Positions 15,135 to 25,151 of a stretch of DNA of 42,314 nucleotides are shown here, in pieces (positions within the stretch are counted from its first letter, which is position 1; each line of letters starts with the position of its first letter). The notes under the pieces are model-generated. The model was not told the origin of the DNA, made no database searches, and saw only the letters and a list, made by a program, of their open reading frames with translations. Source of the stretch: Comamonadaceae bacterium (GTDB lineage Bacteria; Pseudomonadota; Gammaproteobacteria; Burkholderiales; Burkholderiaceae_C); contig CANJWZ010000038.1 in NCBI GenBank assembly GCA_947478725.1, forward strand, positions 1 to 42,314, read 5' to 3'. A program made the position numbers and the translations under genes.

Positions 15135-15219
15135 GCGAAGAAAATGAGATTGCGCCCAGCACTCGCACCTTTGAAAAAATGATTTTCGCTCTGCCTCCTG
15201 ACGATTCCATAGTTAATTA
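15135..15219 (+). repeat. dispersed ~84-bp repeat, copy 2
   Basis: Direct partner of 7939-8021. It runs up to and slightly into the stop-codon end of the exported-protein gene at 15217. Shared landmarks are GCGAAGAAAATGA at the start and CATAGTTAATTA at the end. Confidence 0.7.
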
Positions 15220-15654
15220 TGGACAAACACCCAGCACTTCTTTGGGTATCTTGCGCGCCTTGTCATCGCAATATTCTGACCACCACACATCTGTGGCTCC
15301 GATCATGTGCTGCACCAAAACCCACTCGGTGCCTTTTCTTTGGAGCACTGCAGATACCTTGAGGCCATCCATCTGCTGACTGGTTTCTTTGCCAAACAAT
15401 TTGACGATGTCAAATTTCTTGCCATCCTTTCGCTGCGGATCTGCCATCACAAACGCCCAATTTTTGTAAGCGCGAATGTCATTGACCGCAAAAACAACTT
15501 CCCCTTTGAGTTTTTGCTCCACAACACCACGCACCCCGTCGAGGATGGCCTTGCGCTCTGGCGTGCCCTGACCTGGGCTGATGAGCCGATCCTGTGCATG
15601 AACAGCAGCCCAAAAAGTCATGCCAACCACGATACCTGCAACTAATTTTTTCAT
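15217..15654 (-). CDS. exported protein of unknown function
   Basis: A 145-residue protein with a clear Sec leader (MKKLVAGIVVGMTFWAAVHA, cleavage before QDRL). The mature part is about 125 residues with helix-then-strand character: an ILDGVRGVVEQKL helix, then VVFAVNDIRAYKNWAFVMADP and VSAVLQRKGTEWVLVQHMIG strands, and a Cys pair near the end (EYCDD and GVCP) that could form a disulfide. The alternating strands, with a tryptophan pattern near KNWAFV and EWVLVQ, resemble NTF2/SnoaL-like or similar small periplasmic folds, but I cannot name the family. It is the last of three leftward genes. Confidence 0.65.
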   Translation of the reverse strand: MKKLVAGIVVGMTFWAAVHAQDRLISPGQGTPERKAILDGVRGVVEQKLKGEVVFAVNDIRAYKNWAFVMADPQRKDGKKFDIVKLFGKETSQQMDGLKVSAVLQRKGTEWVLVQHMIGATDVWWSEYCDDKARKIPKEVLGVCP

Positions 15655-15704
15655 GGATTGATCCTTTCAAAAAATGTGAATCCATTCACCATACACAACA
15701 TCAT

Positions 15705-16508
15705 TCATTGACCACATGCAGGTCCAATCAATTCGGGGCGAAACTCAAAATGCACGGTGTCAAAGTGATGCCACTTGCCACCCCAGATGAATCCATGGCT
15801 TTCAAAAACCTTGACCACTTCTTGCAAACGTTCGTCCTTGAGGACGGCTGCAGGATAAGGGCATGCAGTTCCTGACTTGCATCCGCTCCATTGCCAGTAG
15901 TGGTGCACGGACTTGGGCAAATGAAAATCGACAGCAACACCATAGGCATGCATGCTGCGGCGTTGAGTGCCTTGTATGCTTCGCCAATTAAGCGACCCCA
16001 AAGGTCGACTGACATAGATCTGCAGTTCAGGACGGTCCACCAGCGCCTGACCCACTTTTTCGAGCGCGGCCGCCGCGCCATTGCGCTTGGAAAATTGGAT
16101 GCGGCATTTGCAGGGCGCCCAATGCACACTCACCATGTGCTCTTGCACTTGCGACAGTGTCTTCCCATACATGCGCTCAAAAAATGGCGCTGACCTCAAG
16201 CGCCCTGGGTCAAAGTCAACAGCAGGCGGCTCAGCCAAAGGCTCCCGAGGGTAAGCTTGCTCCAATTGAGACTTGAGGTCGGCATGGTCAAGTCGCCATT
16301 GATGCGACTGCGTGGGCAAAGAAGCATCAAATACAAACACCTCGCCCTGCCTGGATTGAACCGCATTGGCGACGGAAGAACTCTTCAGAAACTCTGGATA
16401 GGCCGCCAACAAGCAAGAAAGAGCGCTGGGGGATGCCCATGACCTTTGACCAAAAAGTGACAATATCAACGACAGTGCAACGCATGACCGCAAACAGGCC
16501 CTGTTCAT
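15705..16508 (-). CDS. M15-family (D-Ala-D-Ala carboxypeptidase/endopeptidase-like) exported peptidase
   Basis: The ATG at 16508 begins a normal secretion leader (MNRACLRSCVALSLILSLFG, cleavage near SWAS); an upstream TTG/ATG at 16538/16535 would add ten residues and lacks a better ribosome site. The 267-residue product carries the metallopeptidase M15 pattern in its last third: SMHAYGVAVDFHL (the SxHxxGxAxD zinc motif with first His and Asp), then a helix to FIWGGKWHHFDTVHFEF, where W..HFD and HFE supply the third ligand and catalytic Glu. M15C enzymes cleave peptidoglycan stem peptides in the periplasm. The N-terminal 120 residues are specific to this protein. It follows the 174-aa gene and precedes the 145-aa gene in one leftward operon. 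Confidence 0.8.
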   Translation of the reverse strand: MNRACLRSCVALSLILSLFGQRSWASPSALSCLLAAYPEFLKSSSVANAVQSRQGEVFVFDASLPTQSHQWRLDHADLKSQLEQAYPREPLAEPPAVDFDPGRLRSAPFFERMYGKTLSQVQEHMVSVHWAPCKCRIQFSKRNGAAAALEKVGQALVDRPELQIYVSRPLGSLNWRSIQGTQRRSMHAYGVAVDFHLPKSVHHYWQWSGCKSGTACPYPAAVLKDERLQEVVKVFESHGFIWGGKWHHFDTVHFEFRPELIGPACGQ

Positions 16509-16555
16509 GTGTGGCACTGCGTCAGCCAAGCGCATCAAAATTCAAAGGCACCGGC

Positions 16556-17080
16556 TCATTTGCCGTAAAGCGAGGTGACATCGACACCTTCAGGGTATTT
16601 GACTTGCACCAAAGGTGTCTTTGATCTTGGACCGCCAAAATCAACAGCGTCATCTGCAGAAAAGCCGCCCTCTTTGACTTTGATGCGCGCCAGAATCTTT
16701 TTGCCCTTGGCCACCACAATGCCGCCCGAGTGAGGGCACATGCCGCCAATGCATTCTGAAATGATGTAGGTGGTGTCACCGTTGGTGAACCACAGGTGGT
16801 TCAAACCTGCACGAGGCTCATAGGCCTCGTTCGTTGCAAAAAACTTTTTGCCATTGGTCAGGTCAGCCGTGTACGTCATTTCAGTTTTTTCTGGCGTGCC
16901 AAAACGGTATTCAATTTTCGCAAACGGCGGTTTGGCAGGACTGGCACACACCAAGGCCACTTTTTTCCCTGCATTGCCTTCGTACAAGGTCGATTCAGCA
17001 GGCAGACATTTTTGAGCGGCAGCAGAAACCGCCACCAAACCAAATGCACTGACTAGCCATTGCACCGCAAATCGTTTCAT
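16556..17080 (-). CDS. exported protein of unknown function
   Basis: With the ATG at 17080 the 174-residue product begins MKRFAVQWLVSAFGLVAVSA with cleavage near AAAQ; an earlier frame start at 17107 would put polar residues before the leader. The mature part is strand-rich with four cysteines (KCLPAE, ALVCAS, IISECIGGMC), suited to two disulfides: VALVCASPAKPPFAKIEYRF, TEMTYTADL, LNHLWFTNGDTTYIISEC and KKILARIKV. This resembles small extracytoplasmic beta proteins, and I do not recognise the family. It is the first of three leftward genes with the peptidase 47 bases downstream. The 160-base gap to the rightward gene at 17239 holds both promoters. Confidence 0.65.
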   Translation of the reverse strand: MKRFAVQWLVSAFGLVAVSAAAQKCLPAESTLYEGNAGKKVALVCASPAKPPFAKIEYRFGTPEKTEMTYTADLTNGKKFFATNEAYEPRAGLNHLWFTNGDTTYIISECIGGMCPHSGGIVVAKGKKILARIKVKEGGFSADDAVDFGGPRSKTPLVQVKYPEGVDVTSLYGK

Positions 17081-17238
17081 ACCCAATCCCATCGAAAAAA
17101 TTAACAAAGATATTAATCATCATCTTTTAAGTTGATTTTTGCAACTATCTATAAAAATTCTTTCTATTCGGGCGGTAACACCTGAATCGCCGCCCGGGTC
17201 TGCTTGTATAAACTAGCAAGATCGATAAATTCAGCTTT

Positions 17239-17673
17239 ATGACACCCAACAAAAGCCATCTTTTAAGTTTAGTTCTAAGCTTTTCGGGCGTTATTTTGAT
17301 CGCACCGGCATGGGCCTGGAATCCGTTTGCCAAAACCAAGTCTTTCAAAGAGGTCGAGCTTTCAGCTACCGAGTGGCAGAAGGTTGAATTGGTGGCCGGT
17401 TGGGCGGCCGACTCCAGCAACAACCTGCTCATTGAGATCAGCAATGGTCTGCCCGGTCCGCTGGCGTGTTACGCCGTGCTGGTCAACCTTCAAAGTGGTG
17501 GCCCTGTCCGAAAGACCTTTACCCCCTACCTTTACATTCCCCCTGCTACGACCAAGCAAACTGGTGTGAACGGCGTCAAAAAGGGCCTGTTGAAGGATTA
17601 CGCCTTAAATTGCAGTTGCTGGAAAAAAGAAGGTGAAAAAACTTGCGTTGACCCCGGAAAAAAATCCACTTGA
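17239..17673 (+). CDS. exported protein of unknown function
   Basis: A 144-residue product beginning MTPNKSHLLSLVLSFSGVILIAPAWAW, a secretion leader with cleavage likely after AWA. The mature part is about 115 residues, predicted mostly strand (EVELSATEWQKVELVAGW, NLLIEISNGLPGPLACYAVLVNL), with Cys residues in ACYAV and a C-terminal CSCWKKEGEKTC cluster that looks disulfide-bonded. It is divergent from the peptidase operon and convergent with the next gene. No family is recognised. The neighbouring run of small exported cysteine proteins hints at a shared envelope role. Confidence 0.55.
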   Translation: MTPNKSHLLSLVLSFSGVILIAPAWAWNPFAKTKSFKEVELSATEWQKVELVAGWAADSSNNLLIEISNGLPGPLACYAVLVNLQSGGPVRKTFTPYLYIPPATTKQTGVNGVKKGLLKDYALNCSCWKKEGEKTCVDPGKKST

Positions 17674-17786
17674 GAACCAGTTTTTTTTGCAGTGTTTGCA
17701 ATCCACTGATTGATCCAGTCTCAATCGAGGGACTGATTACCTCGCTGCCGGATGCTGCATAAAAACCAACCTACCAGCGGATTCGA

Positions 17787-18185
17787 CTAACGCACATTCG
17801 CCTTCAATTGCCCATAGTTGAGGGTGACCTTGTGCTTGGAGATCAGGTCAATCACGATGTATTCCTCGGCCACCGCGTTGCCGCCGCAGGCAGGTGCGTC
17901 CACGATGACGACGGAAGAAGCGCCCTTGTAGCGGGCGCAATACATTTCGCCATAACACGACGCAGGCAGCTGAACTTCATCCGCGTCGTTGATCAGGACA
18001 CTGACGCCGTTGTTGGCTGGTGCCCAACGCACACCCCTTGCAAATTGAACATTCCCGGCGGGGCAGCTGATGCGCTTGACCATGAGTTCTTTATTCGAGA
18101 AAGCGTTCAGCGTCGCTCTGCTTTGGGCGAAGGCCAGGGGTGAGAAAACAAGCGTGACGAGGGCTGCGAAAACTAAGCGGCGCAT
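17787..18185 (-). CDS. exported protein of unknown function
   Basis: A 132-residue product with leader MRRLVFAALVTLVFSPLAFA, cleavage before QSRATL. The mature part is strand-rich and contains four cysteines (KRISCPAG, PASCYGEMYCAR, APACGGN) and the motif VVIVDAPACGGNAVAEEYIVIDL. It is convergent with the 144-aa exported protein. No family is recognised. The 113-base gap between the two genes shows no strong terminator. Confidence 0.55.
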   Translation of the reverse strand: MRRLVFAALVTLVFSPLAFAQSRATLNAFSNKELMVKRISCPAGNVQFARGVRWAPANNGVSVLINDADEVQLPASCYGEMYCARYKGASSVVIVDAPACGGNAVAEEYIVIDLISKHKVTLNYGQLKANVR

Positions 18186-18239
18186 GACGGCTCCAGGTGA
18201 TTGACAGCTCAGAGTTTACTGGCGGGTCGGGGGCCTGCC

Positions 18240-18456
18240 CTTGCCTGCAGCGGGCCTCTTTGGGTCCATGAAGCCGCGTGGTTGCTTTTATCCCGAAGAG
18301 CTATCAAGTCGATCTGACCTCTCGAGTTACATCGCCGTCTCAAATCGCTGTCCCAACATTTAGAAAGATGAACTGGATACCAAGTGCGTGATTTGCTTGC
18401 CCTTGGAATACTTAGGCGGCTTATGATGAGGCCTGTTCTGCCCCGCCAAGTCAATA
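18240..18456 (+). repeat. dispersed 220-bp repeat, copy B
   Basis: Direct partner of 285-504, lying in the 439-base gap between an exported-protein gene and the haloacid dehalogenase gene. The aligned block keeps GAGCTATCAAGTCGATCTGA and AACATTTAGAAAGATGAAC. The remaining bases to 18624 hold no recognisable gene. A weak AGGGAAATTTC before the ATG at 18625 is the only translation signal seen. Confidence 0.75.
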
Positions 18457-18624
18457 GGTTTTATGCGGTTTTGGCAGGTTTTGATGTGAAATTGCTACGC
18501 CCGTCACCACAAATGACATTGCTAAGTCAATCAATACAGCGCCAACCGTGGATCAGAAAGCCAAGTCGATTTTGTTTGGCCAAGATGCAAAGACAGTAGT
18601 TTGATTTTCAGTTAGGGAAATTTC

Positions 18625-19317
18625 ATGACAATAAAGGCGGTTGTTTTTGATGCCTACGGAACATTGTTTGATGTTTACTCCATCCAGGTCTTAGCTGAAG
18701 AGCTTTACCCAAACAATGGAGCTGACATAGCGGTGAAGTGGCGCGACAAGCAAATTGAATACACAAGGTTGATCACACAGTCAGATCCGCACAAAGTCTC
18801 TGGTAGTGAATACTTCCGTCCATTTTGGGAACTTACTCGTTTGTCATTGGAGTACACATTGGACCGACTCAAGCTAGACCGTAAATCTGGACAGGTTGAA
18901 AAACTGATGCAGCAATACGCTCACCTCACGCCATTTGCTGAAAACCTGGCGGTTCTCCAAAAGATTAAAGCCAAAGGCCTCACCACTGCCATCCTCTCAA
19001 ATGGCAGTGTGGATATGCTGACTTCAGCTGTCAAAAGTGCAGGAATGGAAGATGTTTTAGACCATGTCATTTCAGTCGATCCGATTCGACTATTCAAGAC
19101 TTCTCCAGAAAGCTACGGACTGGTTCAACGAACTATTCCTGTGAATAAAGATGAAGTGCTTTTTGTATCCAGCAACGCATGGGATGCATTGGGTGCCACT
19201 TGGTTTGGATTTACAACGCACTGGGTCAATCGACAAGATTTGCCGTTTGAATCGTTATCTCCTCGGCCGCATTTTTCGGGTGCTGACCTCAATTCAGTTT
19301 TGGCTTCACTGAGTTAG
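18625..19317 (+). CDS. L-2-haloacid dehalogenase (HAD type II)
   Basis: A 230-residue HAD-superfamily hydrolase, the usual length for L-2-haloacid dehalogenases (about 220-235). The catalytic set matches the well-studied type II enzyme: nucleophile Asp9 (VVFDAYGTLFDV), Arg40 in KWRDKQIEYTRL, Ser125-Asn126 (ILSNGS), Lys158, and the SSNAWD block (Ser182, Asn184, Asp187), then HWVNR. It hydrolyses L-2-haloalkanoates to D-2-hydroxyacids in the cytosol. The Lys158 region reads RLFKTSPESYGL, slightly different from the common YKP. It stands alone, with repeat copy B upstream. A haloalkane dehalogenase gene is about 5 kb to the right. Specificity for fluoro- or chloroacids cannot be told. Confidence 0.9.
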   Translation: MTIKAVVFDAYGTLFDVYSIQVLAEELYPNNGADIAVKWRDKQIEYTRLITQSDPHKVSGSEYFRPFWELTRLSLEYTLDRLKLDRKSGQVEKLMQQYAHLTPFAENLAVLQKIKAKGLTTAILSNGSVDMLTSAVKSAGMEDVLDHVISVDPIRLFKTSPESYGLVQRTIPVNKDEVLFVSSNAWDALGATWFGFTTHWVNRQDLPFESLSPRPHFSGADLNSVLASLS

Positions 19318-19377
19318 GTTGCGATAGACAACAAAGTAATCACCCTTGTGTTCAGACCTGGCTAAAGAATAACTTTC

Positions 19378-19665
19378 TCAGTCTTCCCATTGCAGTACGG
19401 GCCCCAGTTTGCGCTGCGCTAAAAATATGGCTTCGCGCAAGCTCATCGCCATGCCGCCGCTCTGCCACTGCCCATGAGGGCCGGGGAGCCGGTAACGAAT
19501 GTAAAAACATTCGGCTGAACTGTCGGCAGCCAGCTTTGGCGGGTCTTCGGGGTCCTGGCTGCCGAAGCGGGTGTGGAGGTGCACGATGCGAACCGGGCAA
19601 AGGGTTAAGCCAGCGTAAAACCAGAAGCCTTGTTTGACCGCAACTTGATCGTCAATGTCTTTCAT
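19378..19665 (-). CDS. small protein of unknown function downstream of katG
   Basis: A 95-residue protein. The ATG at 19665 is chosen because AGGAGG lies seven bases upstream; a longer frame to 19779 would run through the katG terminator and into the katG end. The product begins KDIDDQVAVKQGFWFYAGLT and contains PVRIVHLHTRFGSQDPEDPP, ECFYIRYRLPG and a helical tail (SLREAIFLAQRKLGPVL). There is no leader or membrane segment. I do not recognise the family. It lies just past the katG terminator, so some readthrough expression is possible. Confidence 0.6.
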   Translation of the reverse strand: MKDIDDQVAVKQGFWFYAGLTLCPVRIVHLHTRFGSQDPEDPPKLAADSSAECFYIRYRLPGPHGQWQSGGMAMSLREAIFLAQRKLGPVLQWED

Positions 19666-19692
19666 GGCCACGCCTCCTGCAAGGCAACAGGT

Positions 19693-19723
19693 AAAAACCC
19701 CCGGAGTTTTGTCGCTCCGGGGG
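19693..19723 (-). terminator. rho-independent terminator of katG
   Basis: A nine-pair GC stem (CCCCCGGAG at 19698-19706, CTCCGGGGG at 19715-19723) with an eight-base loop is followed, reading leftward, by TTTTT. It lies 13 bases beyond the katG stop and is the clearest terminator in the window. Confidence 0.88.
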
Positions 19724-19736
19724 ATGATCAAGTGGC

Positions 19737-22079
<2,343 letters not shown>

Positions 22080-22111
22080 TTACGTTAAGAAGATAAAGTC
22101 GCTCTGACCAG

Positions 22112-22124
22112 TAGATTAAATCTA
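22112..22124. promoter_or_regulatory. 13-bp palindrome in the katG / isomerase gap
   Basis: TAGATT-A-AATCTA is a perfect palindrome with a single central base, lying 165 bases upstream of the katG start and 105 bases beyond the isomerase stop. A further CTATCTATCTAATAG follows. It could be a regulator site for katG, which reads away from it. No promoter was assigned. Confidence 0.3.
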
Positions 22125-22218
22125 TCTATCTAATAGCCAGTGTCTTTAAAATTGAACTCAGGTTTTGTCGAGCGGGCCCATCCCAGCACGTCCTGCCGCA
22201 GGATCGCACAAAGCGCCA

Positions 22219-22824
22219 TCAGCTTTTCTCAAGCATTTCTTCTATCTGCCCAAGGCGCTCTTTACCAAAGAACATCTCCTCGCCGATGAAGAACGTCGGA
22301 ATGCCGAAGACGCCGCGTTCGACGGCCTTTTCGGTGCTGTCGATCACGGCCTGTTTGATCGCTGGGTCCTGCGCTTTGGCAGCCAGAGATTCAGCATCGA
22401 AACCGGCCTTGGTCAGCACTGTTGCAACCGCGGCGACATCAGTGACGTCCAGCCCGTCTTCCCAGATCGCGGGTATCAACGCGTCGATGAATTTGATCTG
22501 GTCATCGCTTTCCAGCGACACCAGCATCCGCAACAGGTTGATCGAATTGAACGGAAATTTAGGGTTCATCTTGTACCGGTGGAGGCCGTGTTTTGCAATG
22601 AAGCGCTGCATCTCCAAGTTAGCGTAGGCGTTTTTGCCTTTCACGTCGGCATCGCGGATGAACGGTGGCGCATTGCCAGTCAACTTGTGCATCCCGCCGA
22701 GAAATGCAGGGGTGATGTGGATCTGAGCGCCTTGCCGCGCAGCAAGTGCGCGCAGCGGCTGCCACACCAGATAGGCGTTGGGGCTCACAAAGTCAAAGAT
22801 CAGCTCAATGCTCTTGGTCTTCAT
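22219..22824 (-). CDS. 2-hydroxychromene-2-carboxylate isomerase-like protein
   Basis: A 201-residue DsbA-fold protein of the HCCA isomerase/kappa-GST-like family. It starts with the strand IELIFDFVSPNAYLVWQPLR, where the Ser-Pro replaces the thioredoxin Cys. It carries the GGMHKLTGNAPP loop and ends with GVFGIPTFFIGEEMFFGKERL. Characterised members use glutathione to isomerise hydroxychromene carboxylates in naphthalene and related aromatic degradation, but many act on unknown thiol-dependent substrates. It lies eight bases after the SDR gene and belongs to its leftward operon. That pair is divergent from the TetR and haloalkane dehalogenase operon, so all five genes may share one regulator. 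Confidence 0.88.
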   Translation of the reverse strand: MKTKSIELIFDFVSPNAYLVWQPLRALAARQGAQIHITPAFLGGMHKLTGNAPPFIRDADVKGKNAYANLEMQRFIAKHGLHRYKMNPKFPFNSINLLRMLVSLESDDQIKFIDALIPAIWEDGLDVTDVAAVATVLTKAGFDAESLAAKAQDPAIKQAVIDSTEKAVERGVFGIPTFFIGEEMFFGKERLGQIEEMLEKS

Positions 22825-22832
22825 CTATTTCC

Positions 22833-23621
22833 TCACTTCAAGTCAGGGTTGCTGGCATGGTTCCACCAAGCCAAGTCGGAATGGGCGCGCAGGTCCAGCT
22901 CAAAGGTCCAGGCCGAGCGGTGTTGATGCGCAATGTAGTAATAGGTGTTGGCCACCTCGGCTGGCAACAGCAGGCCATCGTTTTCCAGGCCCTTCTTTTC
23001 GCGCAGCGCCTGAAAGCGCTCGGGGCCAAGCATCTTGCCCAGGGTGTCGGGCGCGTCCACTGCGCCGTCGATGACGATGTGCGCCACGTGGATGCCCTTA
23101 CTCGCGAACTGCGCGTTCAAGGACTGGCACAGCATGCGCCGCCCGCCCATGGCTGCAGCGTGCGAGTGCTGGCCGGCGTTGCCGCGCACGGCGGCGGTGG
23201 CCGAAGTGACGAGCAGCACGCCTTTGCCGCGCTGTTCCATGTACGGAAACATGACCTGCGCCAAGCGGAATAAGCCGAAGGTGGCAATTCGCCAGCCCAT
23301 CTCAAATTGCTTGAGCGTGGTACTGGCCAAGCCGCGATCACCGATCTGCGCGCCAAGGTTAAACACCGCTACCGCAATGGGGCCCACATGGGTTTCGATG
23401 TGGGTGACCAGTTGCTCGATGCTGCCTTCCTCGACCGCATTGAGCATGAAGCCACTGGCAGAGCCGCCCTCAGCCTCGATCTCGGCCACCAGCTTGTCTA
23501 ACCCGGCTTTGTCGCTGCGACGCGCCAGGCAGGCGTGATAGCCCTCGCGGGCAAAGCGCTTGGCCACGTTGCCGCCAATGCCGGCACCGGCACCAAGGAT
23601 GAGGCAGACGGGTTTGTTCAT
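22833..23621 (-). CDS. SDR-family protein lacking the usual catalytic Tyr/Lys
   Basis: A 262-residue Rossmann-fold protein with the dinucleotide motif LILGAGAGIGGNVAKRF (residues 8-24), FNLGA where NNAG is usual (87-91) and the active-site strand LLVTSATAAV with Ser140. The expected YxxxK is replaced: the aligned segment QHSHAAAMGG has His154 at the Tyr position and Met158 at the Lys position. It may still bind NAD(P) but should not do standard alcohol/ketone chemistry, unless His152 or His154 takes over. The C-terminus carries the FELDLRAHSD end typical of SDRs. It is divergent from a TetR gene (58 bases between starts) and upstream of the isomerase gene. Confidence 0.85.
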   Translation of the reverse strand: MNKPVCLILGAGAGIGGNVAKRFAREGYHACLARRSDKAGLDKLVAEIEAEGGSASGFMLNAVEEGSIEQLVTHIETHVGPIAVAVFNLGAQIGDRGLASTTLKQFEMGWRIATFGLFRLAQVMFPYMEQRGKGVLLVTSATAAVRGNAGQHSHAAAMGGRRMLCQSLNAQFASKGIHVAHIVIDGAVDAPDTLGKMLGPERFQALREKKGLENDGLLLPAEVANTYYYIAHQHRSAWTFELDLRAHSDLAWWNHASNPDLK

Positions 23622-23679
23622 GGTTGGGTTCTTTTCTGCAAGTCTTGAAATTATGGACCCATCAGTTCAGAATGCAAGC

Positions 23680-24261
23680 ATGTCTCGCCCTGTTGAATTC
23701 GTCCGTCCTCAAGCCGTGAACCGCGCACTGGTGCTGTTTTGGCGACAAGGCTACCAAGCCACCTCATTGACTGACTTGCTGGAGACCATGGGTATTGGCC
23801 GCAGCAGTTTTTACGCGGCCTTCACAGACAAGCGCAACTTCTATATTGAATGCTTGGACTTGTTTGCCGATCGAACGCTGCACCTGCTGCAAGCTGCACC
23901 GCCTGATATGCCGCCTGTCGAAGCTCTAGAACATTTCTTCAAACGTAATTTTGTGGGCCTAAAAGAAATCGGCGTCAAAAAGAACTGGGGTTGCATGCTG
24001 GTCAATACCGTTGTGGAAATGGCAGGCGTCGATGACGAACTGTCAGAGCGCGCCAGTCACCACATAAACATGATGGAACTCGGTTTTAGAGACTTGCTAA
24101 AAGAGGCCGGCGCCTTACCCCAACAAGCTCAAGAACTGGCCGCCATGTTGATGCTGTTCAACGAAGGCATCCGCGTGTCCAGCCGCCGCCGTTTGACGGA
24201 TGCGCAGCACCTGCAAACCATTGACACCACCTTTCGTCTGATCCGGAGCGCCCTCGTATGA
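23680..24261 (+). CDS. TetR/AcrR-family transcriptional regulator
   Basis: A 193-residue regulator when started at ATG 23680, which places the usual SRPVEFVRPQAVNRALVLFW opening at the N-terminus; ATG 23653 would add nine residues and neither has a strong ribosome site. The helix-turn-helix is clear: YQATSLTDLLETMGIGRSSFYAAFTDKRNFY (about residues 24-54). The C-terminal ligand domain is all helical, with CMLVNTVVEMAG and VSSRRRL near the end. TetR proteins usually repress adjacent operons and release DNA on binding a small hydrophobic ligand. It overlaps the haloalkane dehalogenase gene (ATGA) and is divergent from the SDR, so it should control both. Confidence 0.9.
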   Translation: MSRPVEFVRPQAVNRALVLFWRQGYQATSLTDLLETMGIGRSSFYAAFTDKRNFYIECLDLFADRTLHLLQAAPPDMPPVEALEHFFKRNFVGLKEIGVKKNWGCMLVNTVVEMAGVDDELSERASHHINMMELGFRDLLKEAGALPQQAQELAAMLMLFNEGIRVSSRRRLTDAQHLQTIDTTFRLIRSALV

Positions 24262-25151
24262 CCACTCATTTACCCCCCAAACAATTCACCACCATTGAAG
24301 GCTATCGTCTCGCCCATGTCGAGATGGGCCAAGGTGACCCCATCGTGCTGCTGCATGGCAACCCCACATCAAGCTACCTGTGGCGCGACGTCATGCCGCC
24401 TCTTGCCGGCCTGGGCCGGGTGATCGCCCCCGACCTCATCGGCCATGGTGACTCCGACAAGCTGCCGGTCAGCCTGGGGCCAGGACGCTACACGCTGGAG
24501 GGGACTTATGACTTGTTGAACGCGCATCTTTCTGCGCTCATCGGCGAGCAACCCGTGACGCTGGTGCTGCACGACTGGGGCAGTGCGCTGGGTTTTCATT
24601 GGGCCCGCCTGCACCCGCAGCAGGTGCGCGGCATCGCTTACATGGAGGCCCTCGTCATGCCTCTGCCAACATGGGACGACTGGCCCGAGAAGGCGCGCGG
24701 CATTTTTCAGGGCTTTCGATCGCCCAAGGGCGAAGATCTGGTGCTCAAGCGCAACCTGTTTATTGAAGGCGTGCTGCCCAGCTCTATTATTCGCAAGTTG
24801 ACGGACGAGGAGATGGATACCTACCGCGCACCCTTCGCCAAAGAAGAGGACCGGCAACCCATGCTCAATTGGCCGCGCCAGATTCCGATTGCAGCAGAGC
24901 CGCCAAATGTTGTGGCGCTGGTTCAGCAATACGCCGATTGGCTGAGCGCGAGCAGTGTGCCCAAGCTCTTTGTCAATGCCGAGCCCGGATCCATTTTGGT
25001 GGGTCCCCAGCGAGAGTTTTGTCGCAGCTGGCCCAACCAGCAAGAGGTCACCGTACCCGGCCTGCATTTCGTCCAGGAAGACTCAGGCGCGGCTATAGGC
25101 CAGGCGGTAGCCAACTGGCTTTCACACATTGATGAAAGGAAAAAGCGATGA
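24258..25151 (+). CDS. haloalkane dehalogenase (HLD-II type)
   Basis: A 297-residue alpha/beta hydrolase with a full haloalkane dehalogenase pentad: nucleophile Asp106 and halide-binding Trp107 (VLHDWGSALGFHWA), halide-binding Asn35 (LLHGNPTSSYLW), catalytic acid Glu130 (GIAYMEALVMP) and base His270 (PGLHFVQEDSG). This arrangement, with the acid after strand 6, is the HLD-II (LinB/DhaA) pattern. The cap (about residues 135-215) fits the family. It hydrolyses terminal haloalkanes to alcohols plus halide without cofactors. The gene overlaps both neighbours (TetR upstream, DUF1330 downstream) in ATGA junctions, so expression is coupled. The natural substrate may not be a xenobiotic. Confidence 0.92.
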   Translation: MTTHLPPKQFTTIEGYRLAHVEMGQGDPIVLLHGNPTSSYLWRDVMPPLAGLGRVIAPDLIGHGDSDKLPVSLGPGRYTLEGTYDLLNAHLSALIGEQPVTLVLHDWGSALGFHWARLHPQQVRGIAYMEALVMPLPTWDDWPEKARGIFQGFRSPKGEDLVLKRNLFIEGVLPSSIIRKLTDEEMDTYRAPFAKEEDRQPMLNWPRQIPIAAEPPNVVALVQQYADWLSASSVPKLFVNAEPGSILVGPQREFCRSWPNQQEVTVPGLHFVQEDSGAAIGQAVANWLSHIDERKKR

